Positions 17,715 to 26,079 of a stretch of DNA of 64,000 bases are shown here, one piece after another. Source of the stretch: DASSFZ01 sp035292585. Its GTDB lineage: Bacteria; Chloroflexota; Anaerolineae; Fen-1058. A model generated the notes under the pieces. The model was given only the letters and a program-made list of their open reading frames with translations. It was not told the origin of the DNA and ran no database searches. The translations under genes were made by a program, and so were the position numbers. The stretch spans positions 26,919 to 90,918 of the forward strand of contig DATDPU010000101.1 in the NCBI GenBank assembly GCA_035292585.1. Direction: 5' to 3'. Each line of letters starts with the position of its first letter. Positions within the stretch are counted from its first letter, which is position 1.

Positions 17715-19487
17715 ATGGCCAAGCATCATCAATTCGACGCCGTGATCGTCGGCGCGGGCGGCGCGGGCCTGATGGCGGCGCTGCACGCCTCTCGACAGGT
17801 CAATACGGCCGTTCTATCTAAGCTGTATCCCACGCGATCCCACACCGGCACGGCGCAAGGCGGCATCGCCGCGCCGCTGGGCAACATGGAAGAGGATCAC
17901 TGGGAATGGTACATGTACGATACGATCAAGGGCGGCGATTATCTGGTCGATCAGGACGCCGCCGAGATTTTGGCGCGTGACTCGATCGAAGCCGTCATCG
18001 AGCTGGAGCACATGGGGTTGCCCTTCGACCGCACGCCCGACGGCAAGATCGAGCAGCGCCGCTTTGGCGGACACACGCGCAATTACGGCGAAGCGCCGGT
18101 GATGCGCTCGTGCAAAGCCGCCGATCGCACCGGGCACATGATCCTGCAAACGCTGTATCAGCAGTGCATCAAACAGCAGGTCAACTTCTTCGACGAATAC
18201 CACGTGATCGATCTCTTGATCGAAGGCCACGTCTGTCGCGGCGTCGTGGCGGTTGAAATCTTGACCGGCGAGCTGCACGTCTTTCACGCCAAGGCCGTAC
18301 TGCTGGCGATCGGCGGGTTCGGCCGCATGTACTCCGTCACCTCGAATGCGCACTCGCTGACGGGCGATACCGTGGCGAGCATCTTGCGGCGCGGGCTGCC
18401 GCTGGAGGATATGGAATTCTTCCAGTTCCATCCGACCGGCATCTACAAGATGGGCATCTTGCTATCCGAGGCGCTGCGCGGCGAGGGCGCGGTGTTCGTC
18501 AACGACACGGGCGAGCGCTTCATGGAGCGTTACGCGCCGAACATGAAAGACCTGGCCAGCCGCGACGTGTGTTCGCGCGCGATTTACCTGGAAGTCCGCG
18601 ATGGGCGCGGCATCGGCGGTAAAGACTACGTGTACATCGACGTGCGGCCGGAGACGATCAATCGCTATCAAAGCGGGCCGGGCGGCAAGCCGGTGACGGC
18701 CGAGCATCTCGAAGTCGCGCTGCCCGACGTGCTGGAGATGGCGCGCGTCTACCTGGGCGTCGAGCCGATGAAACAGGGCATCCCGATCCAGCCGACCGCG
18801 CACTACGCGATGGGCGGCATCCCGACCGATAACGATGGGCGCGTGCTGGCCGATGCGCAGGGCGCGTGGGTGCAGGGGTTGTATGCCGCGGGCGAGTGCG
18901 CCTGCGTCTCGGTGCATGGCGCGAATCGGCTGGGCACCAACTCGTTGGTCGATTTGGTCGTGTTCGGGCGTCGTGGCGGCAAGGCGCTGGCCGAGTTTTG
19001 CCAGCAGGCCGACTTCGCGCCGCTGCCACCCGATCCCGAAGCCGAGACGCGCGCCCAGCTGGATGCCATCCGCAACGGTTCGGGCCGGGAGAAGCCGGCG
19101 CGGTTGCGCAGCGAGCTGCAGCAGACGATGATGGATCACGTCGGCGTATTCCGCGAAGGGCCAACGATCCAGAAAGCGCTGGATACCATTCGCGAGCTGC
19201 AGGCGCGCTTCAAACAGGTCGCGATCGAGGACAAGGGCGCGAAGTTCAACACCGACTTATACGAAGCCTGGGAGCTGGGCTGCCTGTTAGACCTGGCCGA
19301 AGTCACCGCTCACTCGGCGTTGTGTCGCACGGAGAGCCGGGGCGCGCACTACCGCGAAGACTTCCCCAAGCGCGACGACGTGAACTGGCTCAAGCACACG
19401 TTTGTCACGCGGACGAACGGCGCGCTCGAAGCAACTTATAAGCCGGTGACGATCACGAAGTTCGAGCCGAAGGAACGCACATATTAA
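17715..19487 (+). CDS. sdhA: Succinate dehydrogenase flavoprotein subunit
   Basis: 590 residues. FAD motif VIVGAGGAGLMAALHAS and covalent-flavin His in RSHTGTAQGGI. Active-site segments FFQFHPTGIY and YAMGGIPTD, and C-terminal flavin contact RLGTNSLVDLVVFG. The enterics/mitochondria-like motif set points to succinate oxidation, although fumarate reductases are close relatives. It is the second gene of the anchor - sdhA - sdhB operon. An 86-base gap with a palindromic repeat precedes sdhB. Confidence 0.95.
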   Translation: MAKHHQFDAVIVGAGGAGLMAALHASRQVNTAVLSKLYPTRSHTGTAQGGIAAPLGNMEEDHWEWYMYDTIKGGDYLVDQDAAEILARDSIEAVIELEHMGLPFDRTPDGKIEQRRFGGHTRNYGEAPVMRSCKAADRTGHMILQTLYQQCIKQQVNFFDEYHVIDLLIEGHVCRGVVAVEILTGELHVFHAKAVLLAIGGFGRMYSVTSNAHSLTGDTVASILRRGLPLEDMEFFQFHPTGIYKMGILLSEALRGEGAVFVNDTGERFMERYAPNMKDLASRDVCSRAIYLEVRDGRGIGGKDYVYIDVRPETINRYQSGPGGKPVTAEHLEVALPDVLEMARVYLGVEPMKQGIPIQPTAHYAMGGIPTDNDGRVLADAQGAWVQGLYAAGECACVSVHGANRLGTNSLVDLVVFGRRGGKALAEFCQQADFAPLPPDPEAETRAQLDAIRNGSGREKPARLRSELQQTMMDHVGVFREGPTIQKALDTIRELQARFKQVAIEDKGAKFNTDLYEAWELGCLLDLAEVTAHSALCRTESRGAHYREDFPKRDDVNWLKHTFVTRTNGALEATYKPVTITKFEPKERTY

Positions 19488-19493
19488 CCCCGG

Positions 19494-19560
19494 ATGTGCA
19501 CGGATAACACGGATGGCTCAAGCTATATTTATCTGCGCCATCCGTGTTATCTGTGGTTCA
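19494..19560. repeat. Inverted repeat of the CACGGATAACACGGATG family in the sdhA-sdhB gap
   Basis: Left arm CACGGATAACACGGATGGC pairs with GCCATCCGTGTTATCTGTG about 20 bases on. A second copy of the same family lies at 53998-54070. It may modulate the downstream message, but it is most simply a dispersed repeat. Confidence 0.6.
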
Positions 19561-19576
19561 CCTCTAAGGAGCCGTG

Positions 19577-20278
19577 ATGAAGGTTCAGCTCAAGATTCAG
19601 CGCTTCAACCCTGAGAAAGACAACAAGCCGTGGTGGAGCGAGCACGAGGTCGAAATCGAGGAGACCGATCGGGTGCTGGACGCGCTGCATCAGGTGAAGT
19701 GGTATCACGACGGCACGCTCACTTTGCGCCGTTCGTGCGCGCACGGCATTTGCGGCTCAGACGCCATGCGCATCAATGGCAAGAATGCGCTGGCTTGCAA
19801 AGTGTTGATCAAGGACGTGGGCCGGCGCATCACCGTTCAGCCGTTGCTGGGTCTGCCGCTGATCAAAGACCTGGTGGTGGATATGGAGCCGTTCTTCGCC
19901 AAGTATCGCGCCGTCATGCCCTACCTGGTCAATGACGACGAGCCGGGCGAGCGCGAACGGTTGCAATCGCCCGAGGCGCGCGCCCGCTATGACGATACCA
20001 CCAAGTGCATCCTGTGCGCGGCGTGTACCACCGCGTGCCCGATCTACTGGCCCACCGGCGAGTTCATCGGGCCGGCCTCGATCGTGCAGGCGCATCGTTT
20101 CATCTTTGACAATCGCGACCAGCAGACCCAGGAGCGCCTCGAGGCCATGAGCGACGCAATAGGCGTGTGGCGCTGTCGTACTGCATTCAACTGCACCGAA
20201 GCTTGCCCGCGCGGTATCCAGATCACCCTCGCGATCAAGGAAATCCAGCAGGCGATCATATCAGGCAAAACCGGCTGA
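19577..20278 (+). CDS. sdhB: Succinate dehydrogenase iron-sulfur subunit
   Basis: 233 residues. [2Fe-2S] ligands are in RRSCAHGICGSDAM with the later ALAC; [4Fe-4S] ligands in CILCAACTTACP; [3Fe-4S] ligands in CRTAFNCTEACPRG. The ATG at 19577 is well placed from AAGGAG; a GTG one codon upstream is too close. It transfers electrons from SdhA flavin to quinone at the anchor. Confidence 0.95.
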   Translation: MKVQLKIQRFNPEKDNKPWWSEHEVEIEETDRVLDALHQVKWYHDGTLTLRRSCAHGICGSDAMRINGKNALACKVLIKDVGRRITVQPLLGLPLIKDLVVDMEPFFAKYRAVMPYLVNDDEPGERERLQSPEARARYDDTTKCILCAACTTACPIYWPTGEFIGPASIVQAHRFIFDNRDQQTQERLEAMSDAIGVWRCRTAFNCTEACPRGIQITLAIKEIQQAIISGKTG

Positions 20279-20309
20279 AGTGAAGCACAAGCTCATCGGC
20301 CTGTAAAAC

Positions 20310-20369
20310 AGAAACCGGGTTTCTCACCCCCTTCACTTTGTTTGGGGGCCTTCGGGAATCCCGGTTTCT
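20310..20369. terminator. Nested hairpin after sdhB
   Basis: Outer arms AGAAACCGGGTTTCT (20310-20324) and GGAATCCCGGTTTCT (20355-20369) pair imperfectly; inner CACCCCC and GGGGG extend the stem. Same AGAAACC family as 24257 and 35766. Confidence 0.5.
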
Positions 20370-20470
20370 TCACTGTTATGCAAACAGAGCTCCTTCCGTA
20401 ACTTCGGGGGCAGTGCCGGGTTCTATCGCTAGTTGCTGCGCGACAAGCCCATCTTTTAACCGTTTTTCTA

Positions 20471-20507
20471 TTGACAATCCCGCGAAACCACCTGATAGTT
20501 ATCTATC
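20471..20507 (+). promoter_or_regulatory. Promoter with overlapping palindrome upstream of the ABM-domain gene
   Basis: TTGACA (20471-20476), 17 bases, GATAGT (20494-20499). The -10 overlaps the palindrome GATAG-ttat-CTATC (20494-20507), which could be an operator. The rest of 20370-20548 shows no gene. Confidence 0.45.
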
Positions 20508-20548
20508 AAAACCGGCCTGCATAGGCTTACGGAGCGGGGGAAACTCCC

Positions 20549-20911
20549 ATGATCGTTCGATTAGTTTGTATGAAGGTTAAACCGGAGAAATTCGCTGAAT
20601 TTAGGGCTATTTACGAAGGCGTGTGCGACCGTATCCGCGCGTTTCCGGGCTGTACGTTCTTGCAACTCCTGCTCGATAGCGACGAGGAGTGTAACTTGTA
20701 CACCATCAGCTACTGGCAATCGCCAGAAGACCTGGAGGCTTACCGGCATAGCTCGTTCTTCCGGGGCATTTGGGAGCGCCTGAAGCCGCTGTTCCGCGAT
20801 AAGCCCTGGGCGCAGAGCACGACGGTTTTGATCGATTCCTCGGACAGCAAACGGGCGACGCACAGCGTCGCCCGCGACGATCGCTTGGGAGAGCGACTCC
20901 CGTTAGCTTGA
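20549..20911 (+). CDS. Antibiotic biosynthesis monooxygenase (ABM) domain protein
   Basis: 120 residues. The first 95 form a dimeric alpha-beta barrel of the ABM/YgiN type: MIVRLVCMKVKPEKFAEF, FPGCTFLQLLLDSDEECNLY, ISYWQSPEDLEAYRHS. Members are cofactor-free oxygenases or quinol/haem-related enzymes; the substrate is unknown. The last 25 residues are coded by a palindrome-rich stretch (GGGCGACGC-aca-GCGTCGCCC near 20850), so the tail looks repeat-derived. The stop overlaps the convergent gene by 9 bases. Confidence 0.8.
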   Translation: MIVRLVCMKVKPEKFAEFRAIYEGVCDRIRAFPGCTFLQLLLDSDEECNLYTISYWQSPEDLEAYRHSSFFRGIWERLKPLFRDKPWAQSTTVLIDSSDSKRATHSVARDDRLGERLPLA

Positions 20912-21319
20912 TGCGCTGGGTCGCATATCCAACCGCTTCAGGTTTTTGAAGGCTGGCTTGCCCTGGATCAGCTGCCAGCGCGTTTCCCGCTCGTCCATGC
21001 GCCACTCCACGGCATAGCGCCCGTCCGGCTCCTGGTATTTGAAGGTCGGCACGCTGCGCATCGCGCGCTTGAAGCCTTCGCTGATCCACGGCAATTCTTC
21101 TTTGGAGCGGACGATCAAATACGTGCGCGGTTCCAGCTCCACCTCGAACAGCTTGCCCTGCCAGATCCCGCGATAGAGGTACGGCAGCTCCTGACGCAGA
21201 CAGGTGAACCACACGCCGTAAACGTGCAGCTCCCAGAGTTCATGCCGCATATTCTCGGCAATGGCGCCGGCGCTCGGCATTTTGGCAGAGTAGAACCAGT
21301 GCGTCGCTGGATCGAACAT
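20903..21319 (-). CDS. Hypothetical protein, 138 residues
   Basis: Not recognised. A soluble, aromatic-rich protein (MFDPATHWFYSAKMPSAG, LWELHVYGVWFTCLRQELPY, RTYLIVRSKEELPW). No signal peptide or membrane segment. The ATG at 21319 has GGAGG upstream; the frame is open to 21412 but the extra part is not convincing. It converges on, and overlaps, the ABM gene. Confidence 0.65.
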   Translation of the reverse strand: MFDPATHWFYSAKMPSAGAIAENMRHELWELHVYGVWFTCLRQELPYLYRGIWQGKLFEVELEPRTYLIVRSKEELPWISEGFKRAMRSVPTFKYQEPDGRYAVEWRMDERETRWQLIQGKPAFKNLKRLDMRPSASS

Positions 21320-21652
21320 CGTGTGCCTCCGCGGGATCGCGTGATCGGATAGTTTCGACGGGCTGATGATAGCACAAGTTTGTTTACTCGAACAGCAAGG
21401 CTTTGTTTTCACGGCCGAATGGCATTCTCCCCGATATCTCCGCTACGGTTAAATCAACTCTAACGGGCAGGGCTAGACGGAGTCGAAAACCCGCGCCCTT
21501 GACTTCCGGCACGGCGGCCGGTCTTGCGTTAGGCCCAGAATCTGGCATTCGCAGTCGCGTTTGCGTCATCAGTCCGTCGCTGTGAGGTTTCTAAGCGCGC
21601 GACGGCCGAGGATTGCCAGCACATCCGGGCGACATTCTCCTACCATTTCCAA

Positions 21653-21682
21653 TTGATCTAATCTGTCTGGACGGACTATAAT
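21653..21682 (+). promoter_or_regulatory. Promoter upstream of the Ser/Thr kinase; long structured leader follows
   Basis: TTGATC (21653-21658), 18 bases, TATAAT (21677-21682), about 265 bases before the kinase start. The leader contains a strong hairpin (21841-21867, CGAAGC/TCTCAG arms with two bulges) and GC-rich palindromes. The rest of the 21320-21948 gap shows no credible gene. Confidence 0.5.
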
Positions 21683-21948
21683 ACGTCAACTGGATCCACT
21701 CTTGCCGTCTCGCTCCATTGCTGTTTCGTTCAGGTGTCGAACACGGGCGCCCGTGGCGCACTCGCCACAGGCTAAACTACCGCCCAGGCGCTTGTGTTCT
21801 GAACCTGAGCCGCTGTTTCAGGGAGGTATGTCCCGCTGAACGAAGCGTCTCAGCCTGAGAGGCTTCGACGATCCGCCTCTCGGCATGACGGCCAGCGGTG
21901 AATGCCTCCGGGAAACCTATACCGAGCGTATCTTCGCTGGGTGCGAGT

Positions 21949-23511
21949 ATGAGTCGCGACCTGGTCGGTGTTGCCCTAAGTAAATACCGCTGCGACGCCT
22001 TCATCGGCTATGGCGGCATGGCCGAGGTGTATCGCGCAATCGACACCGAACTGAATCGCGTGGTTGCGATTAAAGTCCTGCACCCATTCCTCGTCAACGA
22101 AGAAGGCTTCATCGAGCGCTTTCGCCGCGAGGCGCGCACCCTGGCGCTGCTCAAACACCCCAACATCGTCCAGATTTATGACTCCGGCTTGCAAGATTTC
22201 AACTCCTATGTGGTGATGGAGTACGTGCCAGGCCCGACGCTCAAGGATCGCCTGCGCGAGCTCGGCGCACGCGGCGAGCAAATGCCGCTGACCGAAGTGC
22301 GCCGTATCCTCGATGCGCTGCTGTCCGCGTTGCGCTATGCGCACCAGGCCGGCATCGTGCATCGGGACCTGAAGCCCACCAATATCATCCTGGCGGTGGA
22401 TGGGCGGGTGGTCCTGGCCGATTTCGGACTCGCGAAAATCACCGGCTCGACGATTCAGACCGCCAGCCTGGCCATGTTCGGCACGCCGGCCTATATGGCG
22501 CCGGAGCAAGTGCGCACGGGCAAAGTGGATCCGCGCAGCGACATCTATTCGTTGGGCGTGACGCTGTTCGAGATGCTCACCGGCCGCCTGCCCTTCCAGG
22601 CCGATACGCCCTTCGCCATGATCGCCAAACACTCGCAGGAGTCGCTGCCGCGCGCCAGCCAGCTGCGGCGCGGGCTGTCGCGCAGCCTGGACAATATCAT
22701 CTTCAAAGCGACCGCCAAAGCTCCCAACGAACGGTTCCAGACGATCGATCAGATTGCCAGAGCCTTGAACACAGCGTTCGAGGGTCGGTTTCTCCTGCTC
22801 CCGCCGCGTTTATCGCGCACCACGCGCAACTGGATTATCGCGGCGACCACCGCGCTGACGATCCTCGGCGCCGGATCGGCGGGCGGCTGGTTCAACAACG
22901 TCTCGCCGTTGGGCGCCCCCACCCGAATGCCCAGCCCGACCGCTACCCCGCGCATCCTGCTGGCGCGGATCATGGGGCGGACCCCGCTATTCGAAGAACC
23001 CGACCCGGCGTCGCGCGTGCTGACCGAGCTGCCCGATGGCGCACAGGTCGAGTTGCTCGCCCGGCAGGAACTCTGGTGGCAGGTTCATTTGTTGGACGGC
23101 AGCGATCTGATCGGTTGGGTCATGACCGGGAATCTGGATTTCATCCCGACGCCGACAGCGCTGCCCACGCTCACCAACACGCCGCCTCCCGGCGCGACCT
23201 TCACGCCTTCAGCCACGCGCACCGCGACGCCCCGACCCACCGCGCCGCCCAGCCCGACGAGCAATGCGACGCCCACACCGGAACCCGACGATTCGAACGA
23301 CTCGCCCACCGCCGCCAGCACGGCCGTCCCCATCCCGACCGCGATACCCACGTCAACGTCGGCGCCTATAGCGACATTCTCACCGCCGACGCCAGTGCCA
23401 ACGGCTATCCCGACACAATTGCCGCAAGCGACTCCCACCCCGCCGGTAGCGACCGTCCCGACGCCGGCCGGTACTGCTACTAAAAGACCGCCACCCACCC
23501 CCAGACCTTGA
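21949..23511 (+). CDS. Membrane-anchored Ser/Thr protein kinase (PknB-like) with SH3b and Pro/Thr-rich tail
   Basis: 520 residues from the ATG at 21949; a GTG at 21898 is possible. The Hanks kinase domain (about 10-275) has the glycine loop GYGGMAEVY, Lys in VAIKVL, catalytic loop HRDLKPTN, DFGLAK and the APEQ segment. One transmembrane helix follows at about 292-312 (WIIAATTALTILGAG). Outside the membrane are a bacterial SH3 domain (about 335-395, WWQVHLLDGSDLIGWV) and a PT-rich low-complexity tail, which may bind cell wall or glycans. rsmG follows after 8 bases. Confidence 0.9.
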   Translation: MSRDLVGVALSKYRCDAFIGYGGMAEVYRAIDTELNRVVAIKVLHPFLVNEEGFIERFRREARTLALLKHPNIVQIYDSGLQDFNSYVVMEYVPGPTLKDRLRELGARGEQMPLTEVRRILDALLSALRYAHQAGIVHRDLKPTNIILAVDGRVVLADFGLAKITGSTIQTASLAMFGTPAYMAPEQVRTGKVDPRSDIYSLGVTLFEMLTGRLPFQADTPFAMIAKHSQESLPRASQLRRGLSRSLDNIIFKATAKAPNERFQTIDQIARALNTAFEGRFLLLPPRLSRTTRNWIIAATTALTILGAGSAGGWFNNVSPLGAPTRMPSPTATPRILLARIMGRTPLFEEPDPASRVLTELPDGAQVELLARQELWWQVHLLDGSDLIGWVMTGNLDFIPTPTALPTLTNTPPPGATFTPSATRTATPRPTAPPSPTSNATPTPEPDDSNDSPTAASTAVPIPTAIPTSTSAPIATFSPPTPVPTAIPTQLPQATPTPPVATVPTPAGTATKRPPPTPRP

Positions 23512-23519
23512 GGACATTC

Positions 23520-24257
23520 ATGGGTGAGCCAACACCCCTTCTGCCGCGCGTTGCCCTGATCCAGGGCGCCGCTGCCCTGAACTTGTCCTTAGCCGCCGAT
23601 CAAGTCGATCGCTTTGAGCGCTACGCCGCCGAGCTGGTTGACTGGAACCGGCGCATCAACCTCACCGCCATCACCGACCCGCTCGAAATCGTCCACAAGC
23701 ATTTTCTTGACTCCCTGTCCATACTCTCTGTGTGCGATCTCCACATGGGCGAACGCATCATCGACGTGGGCAGCGGCGCTGGTTTCCCGGCTTTGCCGAT
23801 CCGCATCGTGCGGCCCGACCTGCACGTGACCTTGCTCGAAGCGACGCGCAAGAAGTGCGATTTCCTGCGGCACATGGTTGAGGCGCTGGCGCTCGATCGC
23901 GTGACCGTCGTCCACGCGCGCGCGGAAGATGTCGCGCACGATCCCGCGCAACGCGAGCAGTACGCTACGGCGCTGGCTCGCGCCGTCGCCGGGCTGGCGA
24001 CGCTGAGCGAATATCTGTTGCCATTCGTGCGGATCGGGGGTCAGGCCATTGCCCAAAAGGCGGGCGCTGTGGAGACCGAGGTCGGAGCGGCCGGCGCAGC
24101 CATCGAGGTGTTGGGCGGGCGGCTTCAGCGCGTGACGCCGGCAACCGTGCCCGGCGTGATGGAATCGCGGGCGATCCTCCTCATCGAAAAGATCGCGCCG
24201 ACGCCGGAGAAGTATCCACGGCGCGCGGGCATGCCGGAGAAGCGGCCCATCCGTTAA
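23520..24257 (+). CDS. rsmG: 16S rRNA (guanine527-N7)-methyltransferase RsmG
   Basis: 245 residues. Family landmarks are LVDWNRRINLTAI, HFLDSLSI, and SAM motif DVGSGAGFPALPIRI. The ATG at 23520 has GAGG upstream; an upstream TTG at 23508 overlaps the kinase stop. RsmG methylates G527 of 16S rRNA. The stop is directly followed by a hairpin. Confidence 0.95.
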   Translation: MGEPTPLLPRVALIQGAAALNLSLAADQVDRFERYAAELVDWNRRINLTAITDPLEIVHKHFLDSLSILSVCDLHMGERIIDVGSGAGFPALPIRIVRPDLHVTLLEATRKKCDFLRHMVEALALDRVTVVHARAEDVAHDPAQREQYATALARAVAGLATLSEYLLPFVRIGGQAIAQKAGAVETEVGAAGAAIEVLGGRLQRVTPATVPGVMESRAILLIEKIAPTPEKYPRRAGMPEKRPIR

Positions 24258-24289
24258 GAAACCCGGTCTCTGAAAGAGACCGGGTTTCT
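24257..24289. terminator. Perfect 15-bp hairpin between convergent rsmG and pfk
   Basis: Arms 24257-24271 (AGAAACCCGGTCTCT) and 24275-24289 with a 3-base loop. It touches the rsmG stop and ends 4 bases before the pfk stop, so it probably terminates both transcripts. Confidence 0.65.
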
Positions 24290-24293
24290 GGTT

Positions 24294-25457
24294 CTAATAC
24301 AAGAACATCGGCTTGCCGTCCATGTGACGGACCTTGGGCCGGTATTCATTAATATCGTACAGCGCATCGACGTCCACGCGCTTGACGCCGTCCTTCACCG
24401 TCGTGACCGGCACGTTGGTGTACACCCCGTTGCGCAGCACCACCATCCGGTTGAGCAAGCCCTGCAAAATCAAATCGATCGCCATGTGCGCGTAGTTCAG
24501 CGCCACCATCAAGTCCAGCGAGTCCGGCTCGCCGCTACGCATCAGGTAAGCCAGCTGCTGATAGATGATATCCTCGCCGGTCAAGCGCTTGAGCACGTCG
24601 CCGGTATGCCCGCCGATCCCACCCAGCTTCTTGTGGCCGTAAGCGTCTTCCTGGCCGTATTCGATGATCTTGCCTTCGAGCATCGACGCGCCTTCCGACA
24701 CCGTGACCATGGCATAATTGCTAGGGTTGTGACGCTTGTCGGCCATCAGCAACTGCGCCACGCGCTCTGGATCGAACGGCACCTCGGAGATGAGCGCACG
24801 CTCCACGCCGGCCAGGTACGCGGCGATCAGCGAGGTCTCGCCGCAGTTCCGCCCGAACACCTCGATCACCGCGATGCGCTCGTGCGATCCGGCCGACGTG
24901 CGCAGCTGGTGGATGAAATCGACGCTGCGCGTGATCGACGTGGAGAACCCGATGCAGTAATCGGTGCCGTATACGTCGTTGTCCATCGTCTTGGGGATCG
25001 ACAGCACCGGTATGCCCTGGTTGTGCAGGTGCACGGCGTAACTCTGCGTATCGTCGCCGCCGATCGAGATCACCAGATCGAGCCGGAGCTTCTCGATCAC
25101 TTTCAATACGTGCGGCGTCACGTCGAAGCAGCCCGCCTTCGGGCTGGGCAAGGCGCCCGCCCGGAGATGATCGGGTAACTCCTTTTCCGGCATGCTGACC
25201 GGGTTCGTGCGCGACGTATGCAGCCACGTGCCGCCGGTTCGATCGATCGTGCGCACCATCGCGCGCGTCAGCTCCAGCGCGTTCGTACCGATCGAGTCGG
25301 GGTCGTCGAGATTGATCTCGGCAAAGCCGCCCCAGCCGCGCCGGAGGCCGACGGTCTGCAAGCCTTCTTCCTCGGCGCGCGTGACAATCGCCTTGATGCA
25401 CGGGTTCAGGCCCGGTACGTCGCCGCCGCCGGTCAGTAAGCCTACTCGTTTGATCAT
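24294..25457 (-). CDS. 6-phosphofructokinase, probably pyrophosphate-dependent
   Basis: 387 residues. N-terminal LLTGGGDVPGLNP, active-site PKTMDNDV, and EVFGRNCGETSLIAA. At the nucleotide site the sequence is GGDDTQSYA with PKT, i.e. Asp and Lys where ATP-dependent enzymes have Gly and Gly. In the PFK family this pair is the signature of PPi-dependent enzymes. It would reversibly interconvert fructose-6-P and fructose-1,6-bisP. The ATG at 25457 has GGAGG upstream. Confidence 0.9.
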   Translation of the reverse strand: MIKRVGLLTGGGDVPGLNPCIKAIVTRAEEEGLQTVGLRRGWGGFAEINLDDPDSIGTNALELTRAMVRTIDRTGGTWLHTSRTNPVSMPEKELPDHLRAGALPSPKAGCFDVTPHVLKVIEKLRLDLVISIGGDDTQSYAVHLHNQGIPVLSIPKTMDNDVYGTDYCIGFSTSITRSVDFIHQLRTSAGSHERIAVIEVFGRNCGETSLIAAYLAGVERALISEVPFDPERVAQLLMADKRHNPSNYAMVTVSEGASMLEGKIIEYGQEDAYGHKKLGGIGGHTGDVLKRLTGEDIIYQQLAYLMRSGEPDSLDLMVALNYAHMAIDLILQGLLNRMVVLRNGVYTNVPVTTVKDGVKRVDVDALYDINEYRPKVRHMDGKPMFLY

Positions 25458-25516
25458 GGCACCTGCCTCCATTTAGAGCATACCCTCTCACGGTTCCGGC
25501 CGGAGAGGGTAAGATT

Positions 25517-26002
25517 TTAAGCGCTCGTCACATCGGCCAGCTGCCCGCGCGTCGCTTCGACCAGGCGGGCAAATGGAATCGGGAACACTGCGTGCGGATG
25601 ACCGGCGGCGGCGTACACCGTCTCGAAGCGGCCCAGCGCTTGATCGATCAGCGTTGGCAGGTCAGCGCGATGGCCGACCGGCGGCACGCCGCCGATGGCG
25701 AACCCCGTCGCCGCGCGTACCGTCTCGGCGTCGGCGATCTTGATGTCCGATGCGCCGAGCGCAGTTTTCAACTTCTCCGGGTCGCCCCGCCGGTCGCCGG
25801 CGACCAGCACCAGCACGGGCCGAGCGTCGGCTAAGAATACCAGCGACTTGACGATCGCGCCAACCGCGACCGGCCGGTTGAGATGTTTGCTGAGGGCGGC
25901 GGCGGCCAGCTGGGCCGTGCGCGCGCTATCGGGCAGCTCGATGATCACGTCGCCAATGCCCGTCGCGACCAATGCCTCTCGCACACGCTCAACCGATTTC
26001 AT
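25517..26002 (-). CDS. YbaK/EbsC-type aminoacyl-tRNA deacylase
   Basis: 161 residues, single YbaK/aaRS-associated domain. Landmarks are AVGAIVKSLVFLAD (the Lys is the usual catalytic residue), LVLVAGDRRGD and GFAIGGVPPVGH. Members hydrolyse mischarged tRNA, often Cys- or Ala-tRNA(Pro). It lies 59 bases before pfk and 77 bases after dnaE on the same strand. Confidence 0.88.
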   Translation of the reverse strand: MKSVERVREALVATGIGDVIIELPDSARTAQLAAAALSKHLNRPVAVGAIVKSLVFLADARPVLVLVAGDRRGDPEKLKTALGASDIKIADAETVRAATGFAIGGVPPVGHRADLPTLIDQALGRFETVYAAAGHPHAVFPIPFARLVEATRGQLADVTSA

Positions 26003-26079
26003 GCTTTGGGGGTTAGAGAATTAGCGCATAGGGATGGGAGAGCGCAATCGCTAGTCTCCCATCTCCCGTTTCCAGCTGG

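Noticed and set aside
18658..19164. Arg/Pro/Ala-rich minus-strand frames opposite sdhA
   Set aside because: Typical high-GC shadow frames over a strongly conserved gene.
21403..21585. 60-codon plus-strand frame in the gap before the kinase
   Set aside because: No ribosome site, no motif, and composition like the surrounding non-coding DNA.
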